Below are positions 54,778 to 64,000 of a DNA stretch of 64,000 nt, one piece after another. The DNA is taken from NCBI GenBank assembly GCA_003013855.2, contig ML058384.1, forward strand, positions 17,742,176-17,806,175, read 5' to 3'. Position numbers and translations under genes: made by a program. This DNA comes from Liriodendron chinense (Eukaryota > Streptophyta > Magnoliopsida > Magnoliales > Magnoliaceae). The stretch's first letter is position 1; each line of letters begins with the position of its first letter. Below the pieces are notes generated by a model, which was not told the origin of the DNA, made no database searches, and saw only the letters and a list, made by a program, of their open reading frames with translations.

Positions 54778-55321
54778 GCAAATCCTAAAAGAATGAAACA
54801 AAAAGGAATTCTTCCTTCCTTCCTTTACTCCTCTCTAAGACCGAAGCACAAGGTGTCTTGCAACGGTTGAGCCAGAAGCAAGGATAGAGACTGATTTCTC
54901 CTGGTCAATAGGGGATCAGAGAACTCCCCACCCACTCTTTGAATATTTTGAGAAGAGTGTAGAAAAAGAAGAAAGAGGAATAGAGGTGAGAAGAGAAATC
55001 TCTGAGCACAAGGTGATCCAAGATGGCAGAGCTGACCAATAGGAATCAAGGCAACACAAGGCCAACCTATCATAGATCCAAAAAGGAATCTCCACCCACT
55101 CTATAAGGGATGAATATGGTAGGAATGAATAGGAGAAGAAGAAGAGTAAGGTTGGAAAGATAGAACCTGATTTGAGACTTAAGAGGCCAACTTCTTCTTC
55201 AACTTCCTAAAAATTCCCTGCAAAAGATAAAAATCAAAATAAAACAAACTAAGTTAGTACTAGAATCCTAAAATTCCTAAATAGAAACTATTTTCAGAAA
55301 TTTTGTGAAAAATCGTCAAAG
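54778..55321 (-). other. leader of element E
   Basis: Homologous to the leader of D. An 82-codon frame (55073-54825, minus) starts with ATG and parallels the D leader frame, ending at the equivalent stop. Confidence 0.6.
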
Positions 55322-55339
55322 TCCCCGGCAACGACGCCA
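55322..55339 (-). promoter_or_regulatory. primer-binding site of element E
   Basis: Minus strand TGGCGTCGTTGCCGGGGA, one C-to-T difference from D. Six bases inside the 5' LTR end at 55346. Confidence 0.88.
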
Positions 55340-55345
55340 AAAACT

Positions 55346-56885
55346 TGTTCGCTTCCCCAAGTGTAAGTTTGCGATGTAGTAATAATCTCGGTGAGACTGA
55401 GGTCGATCCACAGGGACTTATGTAGGAATCCACAAAATACTTCCAATAGTTCCACTAAGAAGCTAACAAATAAGTTTGTATGAGATTGATGTAAATAGAA
55501 ATTTTGAACTAAACTGAAGTAATCAATTAATAAAAAGGCACTAGGGTTCAAGGATCCACTTGTAGCAATCCTTCATGCTCAATTCGCTATGGTTTCTCAC
55601 TTTCTCAACTAAAATCGAAATTAAGATCTATCTAGTCGGATGATAGAGCAGTTAAACCAACAATCTGCCATATGTAAGATCCTTGTATATGATTGACTCA
55701 ATGCAAGCTAAGACGAGCATACTCAATTGTATAGGTCAGTCCCAATTCCAATAGGCTAAGATCACAATCATAACCATCATTAAATCCTATCACAAGACAA
55801 AACTAGATTATGATTTGAACTTGATTCAAATCACATACATAGTCTCACACATACTTCAGAATTTCTATAAAAGTGGACTTTTGGTAAGAAGTTCCCACAT
55901 GAAGATCATAGTACTAGAGGGTACTCCAATTCCTCGGATCATACAAGTCTAGACTAGCTGAAAACAATTAAGAACTCAAGCAATTCTTCCAAACATCCAT
56001 GAGTCATCATAAGACTAAGAAAAACTACTTAGTACTTGAATTAAACTTCAAACCATTGTTCTTAAACATGAAAGCCAACTTAAAATCACATCAAACGAAT
56101 TAAAACATCTTAGATTCACTACAAGCTTCACCTCTTAGCCCTAGCTAAGAGGTTTAGCCGTTCATGATCCAAGGAAACATGAAACAAACTAAAGAAAACA
56201 TAAAAACAGCAAACAAACTAGGAGGATTTGTGGAACTCCGAAATCCAATTTCGTCATCTCCCATCGTACTCAATCCCTTCTAAGATGCCCTAGGAAGAGG
56301 CCCTAGGCGTCCTTTTATAATGGGGAAGCTCTGCAGCGTCGGAATCTTCTAGAATTTGCGTAAGGTTACGCAGTGCGCAGAGAAAATTGGAGCAGAAATA
56401 GAAAGTCCGCTGTTTGAACGTATGCCCGACCGATCTAGACCGGTCGGACTGGGCTGGCCAACCAGTCGGACTGTTAATTTGAACTGTCCAGCAAGCTTGG
56501 GGATTGAAGAATCCTCTGGCCGACCGGTCTTGACTGATCGGCCCTATTATATTTTTAGTCTAGTGAGTTCCCAAAGGGCGCCAACCTGTTGGCCGACCGG
56601 TCTAGACCGGTCGTGGCCCTCCTTGCCGACCGGTCACGACTGGTCTTGGCCCTGTTCTTCATCCTTTCCTTCTTCTTTTCTTCTCTCTCTGCTTCCTTCT
56701 TTCTTCAGCCCACCTTGGGTCTTTATCCAAGGCTCTTAAAGAGGTCTTTTTAGTCCTCAATTAGGCGGAGTCCCTCTCATTCCTACAATCATGAAATCAT
56801 TCATTAGATTAGTCTTTAAATCATGAAAATCGTACATTATGAGTGATGAATTGGGGTTAGAATATGCACAATTAAGAACTCAACA
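55346..56885 (-). repeat. 5' LTR of element E
   Basis: 1540 bp. Has extra ACCGGTC units (56425-56650) compared with the 3' LTR, which explains most of the length difference. TATA (minus) 56312-56319, hairpin 56131-56152. Followed by TSD GACAT 56886-56890. Confidence 0.92.
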
Positions 56886-56890
56886 GACAT

Positions 56891-58089
56891 GCGCCCACTC
56901 CTTTGTGTTTTGGGAGAAAAATTCAGAAATCCCAAGTCCCAAGGGGACATGCGCCCATGGCTGGAAGGTTGGGCGCATGTGTAGTGCCACATGTGCCTGA
57001 GATCCTCTCTCTCTCTCTTATGAGTTTTGGTGGACATGCGCCCCGGAGATGGCACATGTGCCCACCTCTAGGCACATGCGCCCACCATCACCTTCAAACA
57101 TTCGCCCACCACCTCTCCCATGTGCCTGGACGCTGATGGGGAGGTGGGGCCTTCCATGGTGTGGTCCGCCATCGTTCTGGATCACCTTTCGGTCAAACCG
57201 ATGATCTTAAACACACGTCAACAATGTCTATCCATCCCCCGGATCAGATTCGTCAACGGTCGAGGTTAGGTGGGCCAAATCGGCAGTTTGATCAAAATAA
57301 CCAACACTTAGTCAAAATTGCAAATCTCAGAAATCCTTCCGAAAGAGCCGGAAATGGCCAAAACAGAGGGGAACCAGGCAGAATTTGATCGAACCCGAGA
57401 AGGAGACTTCTCTTTGCCATAACATGTTACACCATAATCACACATTACAACGAGATTACCTGGTCTTAGGATCTTCGAGAACCCTAATTAAGCGGTCATT
57501 AGGCCCACTACTTGTCATTTTCAGCCTTGGAAAGTGCTTTGCCGGCTTGAAAATCGACTGGCGCTAAGCAAATCGAAATGCGATCGCATTGCGACCTTCG
57601 TAGGCATGATCCATCCCTATTCAAAAACGATCATCGATGATATCTATCGAATGCCCCGATCAAACTGTAAACAGGTCCACTATTTGGTCATTTTCAGCCC
57701 TGGGAAGTGCCCTGATGGCCCGAAAACCGACTAATGCCAAATGAAATCAATTGCGATCTCAAAGACGCAAAGGCAAAAATATCAATGACGTAAAGATATA
57801 TATGAAGCAGGATAATCAAATAAAACACATAATGTGTTTGATACACTGAACATCTAGTATAAATGCAATCCTCTCTCGAGCATGCATAAAGCATATTTAC
57901 TTTGTACTATATTCATTTGCATCCATTGCATGAATTTATTTCCTCCCGGATCGAGATAGGAAACTAAATTAAAGGGGATTATGGCTATCATCGAAACCCG
58001 TAGTCAAATAGTTCTAAAACGTCTGAAACACTTCATCGTTAAGACCAGTTGATGTGCGTCATGTCCAAAGCGGGATCCGTCAGTTGAGT
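56891..58089. other. unclassified repeat-like sequence, right of E
   Basis: Continuation of 36529-37677. ACATGCGCCCA sites at 56886-57130, then a segment repeated with a 173-base offset (GGTCATTTTCAGCC at about 57514 and 57687). No coding signal. Confidence 0.45.
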
Positions 58090-58690
58090 GGCTAAGGTAA
58101 TGAGTGCTCTCCAGTAAGTCACCCGTCAAACACGAGACAATCACTGGCCCTGGTTGCACTAAGAACCCATGGAGTGCCTTCCAGCAACTCACTCATCCAA
58201 ACACGTGACGGTCACTGGCCCTTGTTGCATTAAGAACCCATGGAGTGCCTTCGAGCAAGTCACTCGTCCAAACACGTGATGGTCACTAGCCCTGGTTGCA
58301 CTAAGAACCCATGGAGTGCCTTCCAGCAAGTCACCCGTCCCGACACGAGACGGTCACTGGCCCTGGTTGTACTAAGAACCCATGGAGTGCCTTCCAGCAA
58401 GTCACCCGTCCAAACACGAGACGGTCACTGGCCCTTGGTTGCGCTAAGAACCCATGGAGTGCCTTGCAGCAAGTCACCCATCCAAACACGAGACGGTCAC
58501 TGGCCCTGGTTGTACTAAGAACCCCTGGAGTGCCTTCCAGCAAGTCACCCTTCCAAACACGAGACGATCACTGGCCCTGGTTGCACTAAGAAACCATGGA
58601 GTGCCTTCCAGCAAGTCACCTATCCAAACACAAGACGGTCACTTGCCATGGTTGCACTAAGTGAAAACTGTGGAGTGTATTCCTAAAAGT
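58090..58690. repeat. 71-bp minisatellite, about 8 copies
   Basis: Unit GGCCCTGGTTGCACTAAGAA, CCCATGGAGTGCCTTCCAGC, AAGTCACCCGTCCAAACACG, AGACGGTCACT. Unit starts at 58146, 58217, 58288, 58359, 58430, 58502, 58573 and 58644, with a partial unit before. The overlapping open frames on both strands follow the repeat and are not genes. Confidence 0.92.
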
Positions 58691-59270
58691 CATTTCATCC
58701 ACAGAGACACATGGTGACACTGAGATGCACGATTAGGTTAAAATCCTGGTTGCTACTCAACTAGGAACTCGCGAAAGAGTATGGGACCAACATCTAACTG
58801 GTCTTAACAATGGCTTGGTTCATTAGGAATCCTAAAGTTGGTCTCTACGACCATGAACTCGAGACTATAATCCCTGACGATTTAAACTACTTGCTCGATC
58901 TATCCAAGCTTCATCCCTTTGATATTCCATCTATTGTATAACTGTAATTGAAAGTGGAATCTTGTCACTTTGTGCCGTGGTTTTCTCCTGTAAGGGTTTC
59001 CACGTAAAAAATCTATGTGTTATCTATGTTGTGCTTTATTTATATTTATACACTTTTATTGCTTTATTTAATTCATTTATGATACATGCATGCATTTACT
59101 TTTGCCTTTTAATTAAGGGTGATCATCCATTGATGTAATTATGGGTTCGTGACCCATTCACAGCTTGGAATGTAAAAGGTCTCGGAATCTCGGGAATAAA
59201 ATTCACCTAACTGTGCTTTCTCGTGTATACTTTATGATTGCTTGTGATTGTCTATGAATGTCTCTATACT
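58691..59270. other. unclassified sequence, possible LTR part
   Basis: GTGGTTTTCTCCTG ... GGTTTCCACGTAAA resembles a segment common in Copia LTRs, but no partner LTR is in the window. ATACT at 59266-59270 would be the left TSD of element F. Confidence 0.35.
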
Positions 59271-60802
59271 TGTTCGCTTCCCCAAGTGTAGGGTTGCGAT
59301 GTAGTAATAAACTCGGTAAGACCGATGTCGATCCACAGGGACTTGTGTAGAAATTCACAAACACATCCAATAGTGTTTATTGAGAGCTAAGAACCAGATT
59401 TTGTATGAGATTGATGTAAGTAACAACTTTAAACTAATTTGAAGGTAAACAATTATAAAAAGGCACCAGGGGTTCAAGGATCCACTTGTAGCAATCCTTG
59501 ATGTTCAATTCGCTGTGGTTTCTTACTTTCTCAACTAGAATCGATATTAAGATCTATCTAGCCGGATGGTAGAGCTGTTAAACCAAACAATCTGTCATAT
59601 GTAAGGCCAATGTATATGATTCACTCAATGCAAGCTAGGATGAGCATGCTCAATTGCATAGGTCAGTCCCAATTCCAATAGGATAAGATCACAATCATAA
59701 CCATCCTCAAGTCTACTCACAAGACAAGTCGAGATTATGATTTGAACTTGATTCAAATCACATGCACAGTCCCATACATAATTCAGAAAAGTAGAACTTT
59801 GGTAAGAAGTCCCCACATGAAGATCATAGTACTAGAGCGTACTCCAATTCCTCGGATCATACAAGTCTAGACTAGCACACAACAATTAAGAACTTAAGTA
59901 ATTCTCCCAAACATCCATGAGTCATCAGAAGACTAAGAAAAACTACTTAGAACTTGCATTAACTTCAAACCATTGTTCATAATCATGAAAACCAATCTTA
60001 AAACCAACTAAAAATGAATTAAAACATCTTAGATCCACTACAAGCTTCACCTCTTAGCCCTAGCTAAGAGGTTTAGCTGCTCATGATCCAAGGAAACATG
60101 AAACAACTAGAAAAATCATAAAAACAGTAAAACAAACTAGAAGGAGTTGTGGAACTCCGAAATCCACTTCCGTCGCCTCCAACCTTGCTTAACCTCTTCT
60201 TAGATACCCTAGGAACGATCCCTAGGTGTCCTTTTATAGTGGGGAGGCTCCGCAACCTCAGAATATTCAAGAATTTGCGTAAAACTTATGCATTGCGCAG
60301 AGAAATTCGGACCGAAAATAGAAAGTACGCAACATTATGCATGGCCTACCGGTCGGACGACCGGTCTGAGTGGCTGGCCGACTGGTCAAGACCGGTCGGA
60401 CTGGTAATCCCATCAGTCCAGCAAGCTTCTGGGCCACAAAATTCTCTAGCCGACCGATCAAGACCGGTCGGACTGGTTTGGTCCTCCTTCCAGCATGTGC
60501 ATAGGGTTGGCCGACCGGTCTTGACCGGTTTGGCTCCCTTGGCCAACCCGTTGGACAACCGGTCGTGGCCATTACTTCTTCATTTCCTTCTTCTTTTCTT
60601 CTCTTTTTGTTTCCTTCTTCCTTCGGCCCACCTTGGGTCTTCATCGAAGGTTCTTAAAAAGGTCTCTTTATCATCAATTAGGCGGAGTCCACTCTCATTC
60701 CTGCAATCACAAAACATGCATTCAATTAGTCTTTAAATCATGAAAATCTTGCACAATGAGTGATGAATTGGGGTTAGAATATGCACAATTAAGAGCTCAA
60801 CA
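59271..60802 (-). repeat. 3' LTR of element F
   Basis: 1532 bp, TGTTCGC...CTCAACA. TATA (minus) 60231-60238 with CCTAGG dyad, hairpin 60050-60071, ACCGGTC array 60345-60575. Confidence 0.92.
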
Positions 60803-61918
60803 CACCCCCAAGCAGCATTTTGCTAGTCTCGAGCAAAACATGCGTGAAACTAATTCCATTCTTCAAAACTCAACTCTCTTTCAGAAACCATTCTTCTATA
60901 TATCCCAAGACATACAAGTGTAATATTCAGAAATATTAGGCGACAGAGGTTGATACCATAAACCCTCAAAACATAATAAGCATTCATATGAAATTCCCGC
61001 TGATTGGTTGAAAAATAGAAGAACTTGAACAAATTCAACCTAGTGTGCATAGTGAAACTTCATCTCATGAGTTTTTAGGATTATCTTCTTCATAAATCAA
61101 CCAGACTATAGATCTCAAGGTATATAGAGTCACATCAAGCCAATGATAGGAATTTGCCTTACCGTCCTTCCAACGACTTTCACACTACGTCCCATTTCTA
61201 GCTTTGGTTACGGGTAGACCATCCCTCAGTTGGTAGTAGGTAGCCCTAATCGGAATTTTTCACCATTTTTCCATCATTCCCAATTTCATCCTTCCTTTTC
61301 CTTTTTCTTTTAAATTAGATAGGATTTTTAGAAATCCATATCTTTCGTTATTTTTCTATGGACAAGGATGGACAAAGTACCCCGGCCTGGTTTCTCAGCA
61401 CCTTAAATCAAAGTCTAGCTAACCCACAAATCACATAATTCTTTCAACTCATGAAAATCGTGTAATGTGAACTAGGTGTAAAAGTGTTCAAATTTTCTAT
61501 CAATCACATAACTAGGGGAATTCACATATAAAACCATTATGCTATGAGAAGTTCCAGACATACAACCTCATATACTTCATATCTCCTCCTCTTATGCTCA
61601 TATCATCTTGAATGCATAGAAACAAAGTTTTCCAAAAGAGTTTTGAATTTTAGGAAAATTGAAAATTTTCTACATAACTGCTCGAAATGTTACAAAATGC
61701 TGGATTCATCCAAGTGATCCTACACCCCCCAACCAAATCTTGCATTGTCCTTAATGTAAAAGATGCGCAATGAGCAAAACATGAGAGCAATTTGAACATA
61801 AAAGGGAGCGAGGAATGAGAGTACCTGAAAAAGTGAAAAGTGGAATTCTTACTCCTTCTAACAAACCTAAACAAAAGCAACAAAATCCTAATCCTAACTA
61901 CTCTATACCTCCGTCAGA
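60803..61918 (-). other. 3' noncoding region of element F
   Basis: Terminal polypurine tract 60803-60815, small ORF 60850-61050 (MHTRLNLFKFFYFSTNQ) parallel to E, internal polypurine-like tract 61723-61736. Confidence 0.8.
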
Positions 61919-64000
61919 CTAGGAGATCAATTCCAACAACTCATCCAAAAGCATAAAGTTAAGCAGAATCATTAGATGGATCAAAAGGTTTTGCAATAAT
62001 GTCATCCAATATCCTGCATTACAGTATACATGTGTGTGAGTGATCCAGATAAGCCACTAAAAATTCCAAAAAAGAATTTCAATAGGTTCATTAATGTTTT
62101 CACCACATGTATAAGAGGAGACAGTATCATATTTATCAGAACAATTATGTCTCCATTCAGATTTACCTGGGCATTTATTTTGCAAGTATGGATCATCCCA
62201 GGGTTGGTAAAGATCGGTATGCATGATCCATAGAGGTGTGGAAATATGAATTGATTTCTCAGTACAATAAAGTGTTGTTTCCACATTCTTCTCTTGGCTA
62301 ACGTTATGTGCCAATACCAACTCAAAAGGTGAGACTATGTCCCCTATCACATCAACATTCTTATCAAGAGAATAGGCCGCATCTTCTTCTAAATAATTGA
62401 GGTAAGGAGTTGAGAGGGACACATCTTCCACAATAGAATTGATCATGTTTATTTCGTGGACCTCTTCATCTTCATCCACTTGTTGGTTGTCAACATTGAA
62501 AGCATTTAACTCAATCGTCATATTACCAAAGGACATTTGTATGACCCCACTCCTACAATTTATGATAGCGTTTGATGTAGCTAGGAATGGGTGGCCAAGT
62601 ATGACAGGAATTTGAGGGCCACTATTAACCATAGGTTGTGTGTCCAAGACAATGAAGTCCACTGGGTAGTAGACCTTGTCAACTTGGATAAGAACGTCCT
62701 CAATCACCCCTCTCGGAATACGAATTGATCGGTCAGCGAGTTGTAATGTGGTTTTGGTAGGTTTTAATTCACCTAAACCCAATTGTTCATAGACCGAAAA
62801 GGGTATTAAGTTCACACTTGCTCCTAGATCAAGTAAAGCATGTTTCACCCGGTAGTCTCTAATTATGCATGATATTGTCGGACTACCAGGATCTTTTTAT
62901 TTCTTGGGCATCCCGTGATTTATAATGGCGCTTACATTCTTTGTCAAAAATGCCTTCTTTTGCACATGTATTTTTCTTTTTATCGTGTAAAGATTCTTCA
63001 AAAACTTAGCATATGACGAAATTTGTTTAATGGCATCCTACAATGGGATGTTGATCTTCACCTGCTTAAAAACCTCTAAAATTTCCATATTTTTGTCTAA
63101 AGGTTTAGGTGAAATCAACCTTTAGGGAAACGGGGCAACCGGCTTGTATTGCCTTTCCGGTTCTTTCTCTTGTGGAGTGTTGTTCGAGCTATCATCTTTT
63201 TTGGAAATTTCCGGATCATTAGGCTGTATGGCCTTCATCGGATTAGATTTATCAATTATTTTCCCACTTCGCAAAGTGGTGATAGCTTGAACATGCTCCA
63301 TATGTTTGGAGGATGAGCTTGCGTCTTGTATCTCAAATTGGGTCCTTGGGTTAGGAAGAGGTTGGGCACGAAGTGTGCCTTTCTCCCTAGCACTGAGGTG
63401 AGATTCAACCCTAGCCATTGAGGTTTTCAAGTCATTGATGGCTTGGGTTGTATTTTGATTAAATTTCAATTGCTCTTGCATGAACCCATCTATTTTCAAA
63501 GAATTAGTCTTGTTATACTCAGCTTGGATCGATATAAATGCACCCAACATCTCCTCTAGCGTAACTTTTGGAGTAATGACTAGAGATAGACCTAGTATAT
63601 GTTGAGTTTGAGGGATATTGGTTGCATTCGCAGTGGGTCCATTCCTCCAACTGAAGTTGGGATGGTTCTTCCAACTAGAATCATACGTGTTTGAGTTTGG
63701 AGCACCAAATTGTCGTTGATAACTGTTTATGGCATTTGCTTATTCTTGTAAGATGTCTTGAACTGCTGAGTCTTGTGTTGTATATTGATTTTCAGCACAA
63801 ACTCCACAAACAGTTTCAACATCCTTAGAGTTGATCGTCTCTCCTTTTCTTAATTCCATGGCCTCGACTTTTCTTGTGAGGCTAGCCACACGTGCACTTA
63901 AGCTATCTTCTTCCGATAAGACGTAAATTCCCCCTTTTTCATTTTGTTGGCCAGTTTTGGAATTTGTTAGTTTAGATGTATCCCAAGACTGTGCATTCTC
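61919..64000 (-). pseudogene. gag: gag-protease-tail of element F
   Basis: Gag from the window edge: LTRKVEAMELRKGE, a damaged zinc knuckle with its second half deleted near 63770, linker 63550-63122. Protease from 62848 with DLGASVNLIPFSV and PVILGHPFLATSNA. Tail: HISTPLWIMHTDL, WDDPYL, CPGK, then TAG 62057-62059 and the hydrophobic end to TAG 61919-61921 in the same frame. Close to D over the whole length and lacking RT, RNase H and integrase like D. Confidence 0.88.

Larger units (their letters stand above)
37678..56885 (-). mobile_element. Athila element E with full pol, split by element D and a solo LTR
   Basis: TSD GACAT at 37673-37677 and 56886-56890. 3' LTR 37678-39144, 5' LTR 55346-56885, primer site 55322-55339. 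Gag, protease, RT, RNase H and integrase are all on the minus strand. Element D (41121-48706) splits integrase and a solo LTR (49097-50663) splits the RNaseH-integrase linker. Removing both leaves about 10 kb. Stops, frameshifts and a deletion in RNase H make it non-functional. Confidence 0.93.
59271..64000 (-). mobile_element. Athila element F, non-autonomous type, continues beyond window
   Basis: 3' LTR 59271-60802, polypurine tract, 3' noncoding region 60803-61918, then tail, protease and gag on the minus strand up to the window end. The order tail-protease shows it belongs with C and D, without RT or integrase. 5' LTR outside the window. Confidence 0.88.

Noticed and set aside
58240..58660. 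Several overlapping open frames of 68-92 codons
   Set aside because: They arise because the 71-bp unit, read three times, stays open. They repeat the same peptide and have no gene context.
1..64000. tRNA, rRNA or organelle DNA insertions
   Set aside because: I saw no cloverleaf or rRNA-like stretch. The tRNA-like pieces are primer-binding sites of the retrotransposons.

Overview
This is plant nuclear repeat DNA, and I see no confident host gene in it. Almost all of the 64 kb is LTR retrotransposons nested inside one another. The evidence is paired LTRs with TG...CA ends, 5-bp target-site duplications (TSDs), tRNA-type primer-binding sites, polypurine tracts and broken gag-pol reading frames. 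Athila and Tat lineages of Ty3/gypsy, a Copia element, a probable SINE and MITE-like inverted repeats place it in a seed plant. The MITE type (GGGCCCACC ends, AGGTGGACCACA internally) reminds me of magnoliid genomes, but that is a weak guess.

Layout, left to right. (A) Athila element on +, gag-protease-RT-RNaseH-integrase, 1-18187, 5' end outside the window. It is split by a complete Tat element on - (T, 4802-15771, TSD AAGTG), which carries an antisense gene with its own TATA box and intron. A sits in an older LTR remnant (G, 18188-18648). (B) Truncated Athila, 18649-about 21022. A short unassigned stretch follows. (H) A pol-less Copia element, 21430-33896 (TSD ATTGG), whose 3' LTR is split by Athila element C (25982-33739, TSD CTTGC); C itself carries a SINE at 27648-27840. 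Then come a MITE, unassigned DNA, a second Tat LTR fragment and an Athila LTR fragment. (E) Athila element on -, 37678-56885 (TSD GACAT), with integrase split by a very young element D (41121-48706, TSD ACGGC) and the RNaseH-integrase linker split by a solo LTR (49097-50663, TSD CTTAT). Unclassified repeats with a 71-bp minisatellite follow. (F) Athila element on -, from 59271 past the window end.

The main observation is a non-autonomous Athila lineage (C, D, F). In these three copies the whole RT-RNaseH-integrase block is replaced by a conserved C-terminal tail of about 110 residues after Gag-protease. D is intact over 948 codons and its two 1469-bp LTRs differ at only four positions by eye, so it moved recently. 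It keeps the LTR ends and primer-binding site of the RT-encoding relatives A and E, which suggests it moves using their enzymes. The Athila LTRs share a layered control region: purine tract, array of ACCGGTC palindromes, GCGTAA/TTACGC dyad, TATAAAAG, CCTAGG dyad, then a hairpin with one covarying base pair. D's LTR has lost the dyads and TATA box. Four other LTR or LTR-like sequences here (Copia, Tat, remnant G and the unclassified repeat) carry analogous arrays built on different short motifs.
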